From positions 1 to 64,000 of the forward strand of contig NZ_BJED01000012.1 of assembly GCF_005405485.1 (NCBI RefSeq): a DNA stretch of 64,000 bases, written 5' to 3'. Source of the DNA: Enterococcus hulanensis (GTDB lineage Bacteria > Bacillota > Bacilli > Lactobacillales > Enterococcaceae). The position numbers were made by a program, and so were the translations under genes. The notes under the pieces are model-generated. The model saw only the letters and a list, made by a program, of their open reading frames with translations. It had not been told where the DNA came from and ran no database searches. Positions within the stretch are counted from its first letter, which is position 1; every line of letters begins with the position of its first letter. Below, in pieces: positions 8,631 to 17,746 of the stretch.

Positions 8631-9105
8631 CAGAGAAGTAGAACTCGCAGCTAGCTCCATTAAGGTAATCATTTTTCTTAGGAAAAATGCATTTTATTGT
8701 CACTGCGCATATCATTGCACTAAACATTTCGCCCGAAAATTATTATGTATATATAAGTCTTTAACTTTTTACTTAATGAACTGCGAAAAGTGCAACTGAC
8801 AGCTAGCTTCTATCAGAGAGGCTACTTTTCGAAAAGCACGAAAAATAGCTTTATTCTCGCCACGCATACGATTCTGCTAAACTTTTCTATTTGTATCTAT
8901 CTAAATCATCTTTTTTCTATTCCGTCCTATAAATACTGCGAAAAGCAGAACTAGCAGCTAGCTCCATTTAAGGAGATCATTTTTCTTAGGAAAAATGCGT
9001 TTTATTATCACTGCGCATATCATTGCACTAAACATCTTGAATGTAGATTTACTATAAATGATTTTTTGTTTTCTTCCCATAAGAACTGCGAAAAGTGCAA
9101 CTGAC
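8631..9105. repeat. Array of about 150 bp degenerate direct repeats
   Basis: Four repeat units start near 8631, 8781, 8936 and 9086, that is every 150-155 bases; the last is only a 20-base stub. Each unit opens with a block like CTGCGAAAAGTGCAACTGAC, then CAGCTAGCT (8648, 8800, 8955), then a hairpin, then a TTTAT-CACTGCGCATA-type block ending near CTAAAC. Units 1 and 3 are over 90 percent alike across about 85 bases; unit 2 is diverged. The hairpin is CATTTTTC-TTAG-GAAAAATG in units 1 and 3 (8670-8689, 8979-8997). In unit 2 a different sequence still forms a stem, GCTACTTTTCG with CGAAAAATAGC (8821-8849). No open reading frame spans them. The array lies upstream of the ABC exporter operon. 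Confidence 0.8.
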
Positions 9106-9139
9106 AAAAAAGACCCGATCCTTGTTTAGGTTCGGGTCT
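9105..9139 (-). terminator. Terminator of the 74-residue unknown gene
   Basis: AGACCCGA and TCGGGTCT form an 8 bp stem (9111-9138). Read leftwards it is followed by six T residues. It separates the small gene at 9181 from the repeat array. Confidence 0.85.
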
Positions 9140-9180
9140 AGTTCCTGTTAAGATAAATATTTCACATGCTCAGCTAAAAG

Positions 9181-9405
9181 TTAAGCGGTAGCGGTGCATT
9201 CGATTTCTGCACAAGCATGAACGTTTTCGTATTTTACTAGTAAACGATTTTGTAATTCAATCACGGCTGCTCGATCAGATGGCGCACATGACACAACATT
9301 AATCAGTACCGTATTATTGTAAAGCTGTTCTACAACTCCTACCACTTCATTTTCAATGCCGATAGCCTGGCATTCATAAGTAAGACCAATTTCAATAGTT
9401 TTCAT
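9181..9405 (-). CDS. Small protein of unknown function, paralogue of the gene at 52637
   Basis: 74 residues, with no membrane segment. It resembles the 75-residue protein at 52637-52864. Both share the order TYECQ or SYECR near the N-terminus, then GVV or GEV, then Asn followed by VLINVV or CIVNVE, Asp-Ala or Asp-Lys, NRLLVKYENV versus NGQVLIKYSEV, and a Glu-Cys near the C-terminus. The pattern (short beta strands around conserved Gly and Val) recalls small KOW-like or DUF2187-like proteins, but that is only a guess. The ribosome site GGGGG lies 8 bases upstream of the ATG. The cysteines (positions 12, 40 and 65, and one more near the end) are not in a clear metal motif. Confidence 0.7.
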   Translation of the reverse strand: MKTIEIGLTYECQAIGIENEVVGVVEQLYNNTVLINVVSCAPSDRAAVIELQNRLLVKYENVHACAEIECTATA

Positions 9406-9673
9406 AATAAATCCCCCTTTAATTCTACGTTCTTATAATAACACAAAGGCAATAAATTGGAAACGTTTTTTAATAGTTTTTTTGCTTTTATATCAACGTC
9501 TCGATAGAATTTTTAGAAAATTCGGAAAACACGAACATAAACAACTTGAGTTATTTTTAATCTAACGTTCATTTTTACTTATCCTAATTTGTTTTAAATC
9601 GATTTCATTTATCTAACATTATGTTTTTTTACATTAATTTTGATTAGCTGTATATTAATTTTACTATACCAAT
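9406..9673. other. AT-rich intergenic region upstream of the small gene
   Basis: Very AT-rich. A possible leftward -10 TATTAT with weak -35 TTTCCA, 17 bases apart, precedes the gene at 9181-9405. I see no other structure before the pgi terminator. Confidence 0.35.
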
Positions 9674-9702
9674 AAAAAAAGCCCTCGCAATGCGAGAGCT
9701 CT
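9674..9702 (-). terminator. Terminator of pgi
   Basis: GCCCTCGC and GCGAGAGC pair around a short loop (9681-9699). Read leftwards the stem is followed by seven T residues. Confidence 0.88.
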
Positions 9703-9713
9703 TTCACTACCTT

Positions 9714-11060
9714 TTATAGACGATTATTCAAATCTTTTGCTAAATCTTCAAATCCTGGTTTTCCAAGCAAAGCGAACATATTTTTCTTGTAAGCTTCCAC
9801 ACCTGGCTGGTTGAATGGGTTAACACCCAATAAGTAACCAGAGATACCAACTGCGATTTCAAAGAAGTACATTGCATAACCTAACGTATAAGCATCCATT
9901 GTTGGGATATTCAATACGAAGTTAGGTACGCCGCCATCTGTATGGGCTAATAACGTACCTTGGTAAGCTTTTGAGTTAACAAAGTCAATGTCTTTGCCTT
10001 CTAAGTAGCCTAAACCGTCTAAATCAGATTCTTGTGCAGGAATCGCCACGGATTTACGAGGTTTTTCCACTTTCACGATTGTTTCGAAAATGTTGCGGCG
10101 GCCTTCTTGGATGTATTGTCCAAATGAATGCAAGTCAGTTGAGAAGTTCGCACTTGATGGGTAGATCCCTTTCAAGTCTTTTCCTTCTGATTCGCCGTAT
10201 AATTGTTTCCACCATTCGTTGAAATATTGCATACCTGGTTCGTAGTTAACTAAGATTTCAGTCACTTTGCCTTTACGGTATAAAATATTACGAAGAGCAG
10301 CATATTGATATGCTTCGTTTTCATCTAAGTTTTCGCTTGAGTAAGCTTCACGTGCGTCAGCTGCACCTTGCATCAATGCATCGATGTCTGCGCCGCTTGC
10401 TGCGATTGGCAATAGACCAACTGCTGTAAGTACTGAGAAACGTCCGCCGACATCATCAGGAATAACAAAAGTTTCCCAACCTGCTGCGTCTGCTTCAACC
10501 TTAACGGCTCCGCGAGCTTTGTCTGTTGTTGCGTAGATACGTTTGTTCGCTTCTTCTACGCCGTATTTGTTGATCAATAATTCTTTGAAGACACGGAACG
10601 CGATTGCTGGTTCAGTCGTTGTTCCTGATTTAGAAATCACATTAACTGAGAAATCACGGTCGCCGATCACTTCGATCAAGTCAGCGATGTATGTTGAACT
10701 GATTGAGTTTCCAGCAAAGAATACTTGTGGTGCTTTACGATCTTCTTTGTCCAACACATTGAAGAAACTTTGGTGTAAGAACTCGATTGCTGCACGAGCG
10801 CCAAGATATGATCCGCCGATTCCGATAACAACTAATACTTCAGAATCTGATTGAATTTTTTCAGCTGCTTTTTTGATGCGGGCAAATTCATCTTTGTCAT
10901 AATTTACTGGAAGATCGATCCAGCCTAGGAAATCATTTCCTGCGCCAGTACCTTCGCGTAATTCTTTGTGAGCTAGAGCTACTTCAGATTTGATGTAGTC
11001 CATTTCATGTTCACTCACGAATGGTGCTACTTTCGAATAATCGAAATGTATGTGTGCCAT
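9714..11060 (-). CDS. pgi: Glucose-6-phosphate isomerase
   Basis: 448 residues, the usual length of the short Firmicute enzyme, which interconverts glucose-6-phosphate and fructose-6-phosphate in cytosolic glycolysis. Visible motifs are [18 protein letters not shown] (first sugar-phosphate loop), [17 protein letters not shown] (phosphate-binding SGTT), [16 protein letters not shown] (PGI signature 1 region with the catalytic Arg) and later FGQYIQEG and QPGVEAYKK (catalytic Lys). The start ATG at 11060 follows AAGGAGG. It is transcribed alone from its own promoter, 86 bases downstream of gdhA on the same strand. Confidence 0.97.
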   Translation of the reverse strand: MAHIHFDYSKVAPFVSEHEMDYIKSEVALAHKELREGTGAGNDFLGWIDLPVNYDKDEFARIKKAAEKIQSDSEVLVVIGIGGSYLGARAAIEFLHQSFFNVLDKEDRKAPQVFFAGNSISSTYIADLIEVIGDRDFSVNVISKSGTTTEPAIAFRVFKELLINKYGVEEANKRIYATTDKARGAVKVEADAAGWETFVIPDDVGGRFSVLTAVGLLPIAASGADIDALMQGAADAREAYSSENLDENEAYQYAALRNILYRKGKVTEILVNYEPGMQYFNEWWKQLYGESEGKDLKGIYPSSANFSTDLHSFGQYIQEGRRNIFETIVKVEKPRKSVAIPAQESDLDGLGYLEGKDIDFVNSKAYQGTLLAHTDGGVPNFVLNIPTMDAYTLGYAMYFFEIAVGISGYLLGVNPFNQPGVEAYKKNMFALLGKPGFEDLAKDLNNRL

Positions 11061-11098
11061 TGTTTTTCCTCCTTGAAAGTCACTTCATAACAATCTAT

Positions 11099-11127
11099 AC
11101 TTTACGTTTCTTTTAATGATTTTTCAA
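11099..11127 (-). promoter_or_regulatory. Predicted pgi promoter
   Basis: Read leftwards, TTGAAA (11122-11127) and TAAAGT (11099-11104) are separated by exactly 17 bases, about 40 bases before the pgi start. Confidence 0.6.
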
Positions 11128-11145
11128 GCTTAAACCTTCTAAAAT

Positions 11146-12513
<1,368 letters not shown>

Positions 12514-12651
12514 TCATAGTTTACATCATTTTCTAATGAAAGTGAAAAAAAATTCATTTCACACAGCAATTTGAAAGCAAATCGTTCGTATTTAAGGTAT
12601 GATTAACCAGAATATTCAAACAAATTTATTGATAAATGAGGACTTAATAAA

Positions 12652-13908
12652 ATGAGCAAAAAATTTGATGTAATCGTGATCGGCGGCGGTCCAGCCGGTA
12701 TGATGGCAGCCATTACTGCGGCCATGAATGGTTCACAGGTCGCCCTGTTCGAAAAAAATAAACGACTGGGAAAAAAATTACTGATGACCGGCGGCGGACG
12801 CTGCAACGTGACCAACAATCGCCCAGTTGATGATTTGATCGTTCATATTCCCGGCAACGGACGCTTCTTATATAGTACATTCTCGCAATTTGATAATCAG
12901 GATGTGATGAATTTCTTCAGCGAACGCGGTGTTGCCTTAAAGGAAGAGGATCATGGACGAATTTTCCCGGTATCGGATAAATCTGCCACGATCGTCAATA
13001 CCTTAAAGGAAGAATTAGAAAAACTAAGTGTCGAGCTTCACTTTAAAGAACCTGTCGAAAAGATCATTACCGATGGCGCGTCAATCCAAGGTGTCCGCAC
13101 CTCGGAAGGCGATTACTCCGCCAAAAGTGTAGTGGTAACAACCGGCGGGATCACCTATCCTTCGACTGGTTCACAAGGAGATGGTTATCGTTTCGCAAAA
13201 AGTGTCGGTCATCATGTGACACCCTTGTATCCAACTGAATCACCGATTTTTCTAACTGATGAATTTGTTTCAGCCAAATCATTACAGGGACTATCTCTGC
13301 AGGATGTAAGCCTATCAGTCATTGATGAAAAAAATAAAACCATCGCCAGCCATGAGATGGATCTGCTCTTTACCCACTTTGGGATCTCAGGTCCAGCGGC
13401 CTTGCGTTGTTCAAGCTTCGTCAATCAATTATTGCGAACGCAAGAAACAGTCACACTGAAACTCGATTGCTTCCCGCAAAAAACTGCCGCAGATTTAATG
13501 GAAGAAATACGTGAACGTTCATCTGCTTCAACAAAACAACTGAAAAATGCGTTGGCTGGCTTCTTACCGGAACGACTGCTGCTTTTCTTTTTAGAAAAAA
13601 GCGGCATCAGCGAACAAAGCTATGCGCAGGCTTCAAAGGAGCAGCTAGAAAAATTTGTTTCCTATTGTAAGAACTGGTCCTTGACCGCCAACAAAACCTT
13701 TGGCTTAGAAAAATCCTTCGTTACTGGCGGCGGCGTCGAACTAAAAGAAGTCAATCCCAAAGAACTTGCCAGCAAAAAAATCCCCGGCTTATTTTTCGCC
13801 GGGGAGGTACTAGATGTGAATGGCTATACTGGCGGCTATAATATCACTACCGCTTTTTGTACAGGTTACGTAGCAGGCACCCACGCTGCCTATCACGCCT
13901 TTGCTTAA
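12652..13908 (+). CDS. BaiN/YhiN-family FAD-dependent oxidoreductase
   Basis: 418 residues. The N-terminus is a Rossmann FAD site, VIVIGGGPAGMMAAITAA, with the acidic ribose-binding end LFEKNKRLGKKLLMTGGGRCNVTN, which is diagnostic for the HI0933/YhiN/BaiN family. Later motifs are VVTTGGITYPSTGSQGDGY, FTHFGISGPAALRCSSF and the C-terminal FAD block FAGEVLDVNGYTGGYNI. Members are flavoproteins of largely unknown reaction; BaiN acts on bile acids, but that substrate cannot be assumed here. The gene is alone on the plus strand, and its last four bases overlap the end of the convergent ebsC. Confidence 0.92.
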   Translation: MSKKFDVIVIGGGPAGMMAAITAAMNGSQVALFEKNKRLGKKLLMTGGGRCNVTNNRPVDDLIVHIPGNGRFLYSTFSQFDNQDVMNFFSERGVALKEEDHGRIFPVSDKSATIVNTLKEELEKLSVELHFKEPVEKIITDGASIQGVRTSEGDYSAKSVVVTTGGITYPSTGSQGDGYRFAKSVGHHVTPLYPTESPIFLTDEFVSAKSLQGLSLQDVSLSVIDEKNKTIASHEMDLLFTHFGISGPAALRCSSFVNQLLRTQETVTLKLDCFPQKTAADLMEEIRERSSASTKQLKNALAGFLPERLLLFFLEKSGISEQSYAQASKEQLEKFVSYCKNWSLTANKTFGLEKSFVTGGGVELKEVNPKELASKKIPGLFFAGEVLDVNGYTGGYNITTAFCTGYVAGTHAAYHAFA

Positions 13909-14390
13909 TGCGTCAATTCTGCAAATTGTCCTCGCGTCAGTTCCACAATGGCGTTGGGGGCAATTTCCATTTGCAGGCCTCTTCTGCCTGCTGATATTGC
14001 GATCTGTTCAAAATTTTCCGCCGAAGCATCCACGAAGGTCGGAAATAATTTCTTCATGCCAATGGGCGAACAGCCGCCGCGAATATACCCAGTCGTCGCT
14101 TCTAAATCTCTTAAATGCAGCATCTCAACCTTTTTATTGCCGCTGACCTTCGCAATTTTCTTCAAGTCCAATTCATGATCACTTGGGATCACTGCAACGA
14201 CGGGGCCTGTCTTGTTCCCCACCGCCACCAAAGTTTTAAAGATGCGAGCCGGTTCAATTTCGACCTGTTCAGAAACATGCCCCGCTCCCAGATCATCTTC
14301 ACTCCATGCATATTCATGTTCTTTATAGGCAATCTTTTTTTGTTCGACTAAACGAATCGCATTGGTCTTTTGAATTTTCTTCTTCGCCAA
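13905..14390 (-). CDS. ebsC: Cys-tRNA(Pro) deacylase, YbaK/EbsC type
   Basis: 161 residues, a single YbaK/ProX-type editing domain that hydrolyses Cys-tRNA(Pro) made by error. Visible conserved blocks are KTLVAVGNKTGPVVAVIPSDHELDLKKIAK (with the conserved Lys near the start of the strand), GYIRGGCSPIGMKKLFPTF (the GG..P.G loop) and ISAGRRGLQMEI. This matches the EbsC protein described in Enterococcus faecalis and E. coli YbaK. It converges on the flavoprotein gene with a 4-base overlap of coding ends and shares no terminator with it, so the two transcripts probably overlap. Confidence 0.92.
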   Translation of the reverse strand: MAKKKIQKTNAIRLVEQKKIAYKEHEYAWSEDDLGAGHVSEQVEIEPARIFKTLVAVGNKTGPVVAVIPSDHELDLKKIAKVSGNKKVEMLHLRDLEATTGYIRGGCSPIGMKKLFPTFVDASAENFEQIAISAGRRGLQMEIAPNAIVELTRGQFAELTH

Positions 14391-14437
14391 GTCAATCCCT
14401 CACTTCATTCATTTTCTAAAGTCTAGCAAAAAAGTTG

Positions 14438-14491
14438 AAATGAAACAAATCGATCGTTTCATTTGGTCTTTCTTCTTAAAAGTCCTACACT
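14438..14491 (+). promoter_or_regulatory. lacD promoter with inverted repeat at the -35
   Basis: TTGGTC (14463-14468) and TACACT (14486-14491) are 17 bases apart. Immediately upstream and overlapping the -35 lies an inverted repeat with perfect 9-base arms, AAATGAAAC (14438-14446) and GTTTCATTT (14456-14464), which is a possible operator. Prediction from sequence. Confidence 0.6.
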
Positions 14492-14520
14492 GAGTATGTA
14501 ATGGAAAGGATGTATTCATC

Positions 14521-15558
14521 ATGAAAAGAATTTCAAGAGGAAAGTTTGAAAAGATGCAACAATTGTCAAATGATCAAGGTGTCATTGCGGCCTTAGCGAT
14601 CGATCAACGAGGCTCTATGAAAAAGATGATGCAAGCAGCTGTCGGTGAAGAAAACTTCTCAATGGATCAGGTCTATGAATTCAAAGAACTGGTCTCACAA
14701 GAATTAACCAAGCGTGTCAGCGCGATCCTGCTTGACGAACAATACGGCTTTAAAGGTATCCAAGCCAAAGATCCAAACTGCGGCTTGATCATGTCTTATG
14801 AAAAAACCGGTTACGATGCTAATACTCCCGGTCGTTTACCTGAACTATTGCCAGATGAATCCTTGGATCGTTTATTGGCTAAAGGGGCAGATGCCGCTAA
14901 AGTCTTGGTTTATTATGATCCAGATGAACCCAAGGAAATTTTGGACATCAAACATGCGTTTTTGGAACGTCTAGGAACAGAAGCACTTGCGGCAGATATT
15001 CCAGTCTTTGTGGAACCGATCGTGTATGACGGAAAAATCACTGACGACCATTCACCAGAATTCGCTGAAATCAAACCGAAAAAAGTGATTGATACTATCA
15101 AGGAATTTACGAAGGACAAATACCATATCGATGTATTGAAGGTGGAAGTTCCTGTTCTATTTAAATACGTTGAAGGTTTTAATAAAGGTGATGATCCAGT
15201 CGTCTATACACAAGAGGAAGCGGCTGGCTACTTCAAAGAGGCTGGAGAAGCTGCCACTCGCCCATTTATTTATCTAAGTGCGGGTGTCCCTGCGGATATC
15301 TTCCGCGATGAATTGAAATTTGCCGGCGAACACGGCGCAAATTATTGCGGTATTCTTGGCGGACGAGCTACATGGCGTGACGGTGTTCAAGTCTACGCCG
15401 ATGAAGGCAAAGACGGCTTGATCAAATGGTTGGATACCCAAGGTCGTGAAAATGTCGAAGAATTAAATGACATCTTAACGAAGTATGCAAAACCTTGGCA
15501 CGAAATTTACGGCGGTCTAGATAATATAGAAGTATTTGATATTGATGTCATGGACTAA
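14521..15558 (+). CDS. lacD: Tagatose-1,6-bisphosphate aldolase, class I LacD type
   Basis: 345 residues, slightly longer than the usual 325-330. It belongs to the LacD family of class I aldolases, which cleave tagatose-1,6-bisphosphate into dihydroxyacetone phosphate and glyceraldehyde-3-phosphate. Conserved blocks are ALAIDQRGSMKKMM, AILLDEQYGFKGI, FVEPIVYDG, DVLKVEVPV (containing the Schiff-base Lys) and PFIYLSAGVPADIF. No other lactose or tagatose gene is adjacent, so it may serve as a general hexose-bisphosphate aldolase. It has its own promoter and a strong terminator. Confidence 0.9.
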   Translation: MKRISRGKFEKMQQLSNDQGVIAALAIDQRGSMKKMMQAAVGEENFSMDQVYEFKELVSQELTKRVSAILLDEQYGFKGIQAKDPNCGLIMSYEKTGYDANTPGRLPELLPDESLDRLLAKGADAAKVLVYYDPDEPKEILDIKHAFLERLGTEALAADIPVFVEPIVYDGKITDDHSPEFAEIKPKKVIDTIKEFTKDKYHIDVLKVEVPVLFKYVEGFNKGDDPVVYTQEEAAGYFKEAGEAATRPFIYLSAGVPADIFRDELKFAGEHGANYCGILGGRATWRDGVQVYADEGKDGLIKWLDTQGRENVEELNDILTKYAKPWHEIYGGLDNIEVFDIDVMD

Positions 15559-15572
15559 ATAAGCAAAAGAAA

Positions 15573-15628
15573 ACCGAACGACTATATTTCTATCAGTTTC
15601 GATAGTAAATAGTCGTTCGGCTTTTTTT
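15573..15628. terminator. Bidirectional terminator, lacD and aroD-like
   Basis: A 12 bp outer stem (CCGAACGACTAT with ATAGTCGTTCGG) encloses a second short stem (CTATC/GATAG). It is followed rightwards by seven T residues and lies between convergent genes. Confidence 0.9.
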
Positions 15629-16382
15629 ATTTTAATTCGTTGATCATCATGACCAATTTTTCTGCTTCGATCTGGGCATCATCATAAGGCTTGCCTTCCA
15701 GACAACCATAGGTCATACAGGAGCCGTCCAATGATCCGCTGATTTGCGATAATTTTCCTAAGCGTCCTAGTGACACCGAAGCAACGGGCAAGGAAACAAA
15801 AGTTTGAGCCTTCATTACGATCTCCATCTGACGTAAAACGTCTGCTTCGTTTTTAGGAAATACGACAATTTTCGCGATATCCGCTCCCCAATGTTCCATC
15901 AAGTTTAAACGGAATAAAATCACAGCGTCCTCTGGCGTTTCCTTGAAGTTATAATAGCTCAGCATCACACGTACATCTAACGCCTGCATCCATTTGATAA
16001 ACGTCGTCGATAATTGATCAATGATCGACACCTCTACGTCCGCCAAATCAATCGCACGCGAAGAAACTGCAAACTCATAAATATGACGATATTGATTTAG
16101 AGAAATTTCGAGCTGTCCACCCGCTTCAACCGGACGCAGGTTGAAGATCAATGGAATATTACGGATTTCATCTCGTAACGCCAATAATGTTGCATTTAAT
16201 TGATCATCATCGAAAATATCTTCATAATAATCCGCACGCCACTCAATGACCTCGGCAACTTTCTTGGCTTCATTTGCTTGTTCAATGATCTCATCGAAAG
16301 TCTTTCCAACAATCGGCACGCAGATTTTAGGTTTTCCTGCATCAAACCGCACTTCTCTTACTTGAACATCCATCATACGCAT
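15627..16382 (-). CDS. Type I 3-dehydroquinate dehydratase homologue lacking catalytic residues
   Basis: 251 residues, clearly homologous end to end to AroD (type I dehydroquinase, third step of the shikimate pathway). VIEWRADYY is intact, and the Schiff-base Lys is present at 171 (GADIAKIVVFP). However, the catalytic His of the SYHDF motif is Tyr144 here (LSYYNF). The Glu of EGG after the conserved Arg is Ala87 (RPVEAGG). The substrate-carboxylate Arg of the SR motif is Gln213 (LSQISGS). These three changes argue against normal dehydratase activity. It follows the rlmI-type gene by 16 bases, so they form an operon. A fold-level relative with another role, or a dead enzyme, is possible. The start is uncertain among three ATGs near 16373-16382. 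Confidence 0.85.
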   Translation of the reverse strand: MRMMDVQVREVRFDAGKPKICVPIVGKTFDEIIEQANEAKKVAEVIEWRADYYEDIFDDDQLNATLLALRDEIRNIPLIFNLRPVEAGGQLEISLNQYRHIYEFAVSSRAIDLADVEVSIIDQLSTTFIKWMQALDVRVMLSYYNFKETPEDAVILFRLNLMEHWGADIAKIVVFPKNEADVLRQMEIVMKAQTFVSLPVASVSLGRLGKLSQISGSLDGSCMTYGCLEGKPYDDAQIEAEKLVMMINELK

Positions 16383-16398
16383 CCCATCCCATTTTCTT

Positions 16399-17574
16399 CT
16401 ATTTTTTTATCGTATAAAATAAAACTTTCAAATAATTGCTTTCCTCAAAATTGCTGGCCGGAAAATCTGCTGGCAAACGATAGCTTTCTGTTAATTGATA
16501 GCTCACGTTTTTATTCTCTAACGCTGTTTCGATTGCTTGTTTGAATTTCTTGATCGGCAGATTGGCTGCATTCGTGGAGGCGATGATCATTCCTTCTTCT
16601 GAAAGAATCTCTACACTGTCTTCAATTAGACGACCATAGTCTTTTGCCACTGAAAAGGTTTTCTTCTTATTTCGGGCAAAACTTGGCGGGTCCAAGATAA
16701 TCAGATTATAACTTAAATGCTTCCTTAATGCATAGCGGAAATAGTCAAATGTATCCATTACGATAATTTTTTGTTGTTCTAATGACAAACCATTCACTTC
16801 AAATTGCTCTTGTGTTTTCGGCAGACTGCGTTGAGCTAAATCAACACTGGTTGTTTCTAAAGCCCCGCCATATGCGGCCGCAACGGAAAATGCCCCTGTA
16901 TAGCTGAACATGTTCAAGACTTTTTGTCCTGCCGCGAGTCCTTCTGTTAAACGTCCGCGAACTTCTTTTTGATCTAAGAAAATGCCGGTCATATAGCCTT
17001 CATCTAAGTATACGGCATAGGAAACGCCATTTTCCAGTACGATTAACGGTTCCTGCGGTTTTTCTCCTGCTAACCAGCGGCTTTCCTTCAGCTCGCTTTT
17101 AAAACGAATTTTCTCAACAACACCCTTGGCGTTTGGAAAGACTTCCAACCAGCTGTCCACGATCAGCTTTTGGAAATGATAGATCGTTTCGTTGTACCAA
17201 GAAATGACTAGATAATCCGCATAATAGTCCACCGTTACACCGCCAAAGCCATCGCCTTCTCCATTGAATAAACGAAAAGCCGTCGTCGTATCATCGGCGA
17301 AAAAAGCTTGGCGTTGATCAAGTGCTTGCTGAAATTTCTCTATTAAAAAAGCTTGGTCGATCGGTCGCTGTGTTTGATCAATCACCCAGCCGAAGCCTTT
17401 ATTTTGTTTCCCTAAATAACCAGTTGCGACATATTTATTCTTATTATCGACGAACTCTATCCACTCTAAGGGAATTTTTTTTATATTTTGTTTCAAATCC
17501 TCCACTTGAATTAATGGGTTGCCTTGGCGAATTCGTTTAATTCCATAATTATTTAATTCTATTTTCACTCTCAT
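16399..17574 (-). CDS. rlmI: 23S rRNA cytosine-C5 methyltransferase, RlmI/YwbD type
   Basis: 391 residues. An N-terminal PUA-like segment (about 1-75) and an EEHEE-like linker precede a class I SAM methyltransferase domain. Motifs are VLNMFSYTGAFSVAAA (SAM site, motif I), DLAQRSLPKTQEQFEVNG, LIILDPPSFARNKKKTFS (catalytic DPPSF motif) and a TNAANL segment where E. coli RlmI has its catalytic Cys region. Family members methylate C1962 of 23S rRNA or a nearby position. The start is ATG 17574 or GTG 17568, the latter better spaced from AGGG. It is first in an operon with the AroD homologue. Confidence 0.85.
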   Translation of the reverse strand: MRVKIELNNYGIKRIRQGNPLIQVEDLKQNIKKIPLEWIEFVDNKNKYVATGYLGKQNKGFGWVIDQTQRPIDQAFLIEKFQQALDQRQAFFADDTTTAFRLFNGEGDGFGGVTVDYYADYLVISWYNETIYHFQKLIVDSWLEVFPNAKGVVEKIRFKSELKESRWLAGEKPQEPLIVLENGVSYAVYLDEGYMTGIFLDQKEVRGRLTEGLAAGQKVLNMFSYTGAFSVAAAYGGALETTSVDLAQRSLPKTQEQFEVNGLSLEQQKIIVMDTFDYFRYALRKHLSYNLIILDPPSFARNKKKTFSVAKDYGRLIEDSVEILSEEGMIIASTNAANLPIKKFKQAIETALENKNVSYQLTESYRLPADFPASNFEESNYLKVLFYTIKK

Positions 17575-17665
17575 CCCTGCTTTCTTCTATAGTATATCAA
17601 AAAAAAATAGGTTTTTTCGCTTATAAAGTTTTCTTTAAGCATGATTGCTCTGATTTCGATAAGAA

Positions 17666-17694
17666 TTGACGGCGTTGACGTAAGCGAGTAAACT
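17666..17694 (+). promoter_or_regulatory. Predicted ltaS promoter
   Basis: TTGACG (17666-17671), a 17-base spacer and TAAACT (17689-17694) lie about 50 bases before the ltaS start. Confidence 0.6.
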
Positions 17695-17746
17695 GTTAAC
17701 AAGTGAACATTCCGCATTTTTTTCTGCGGCAGAAAGGAAGTTACTA

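Noticed and set aside
8631-9105. Possible CRISPR array
   Set aside because: Repeat period is about 150 bases, units are diverged along their length and there are no uniform short spacers or cas genes.
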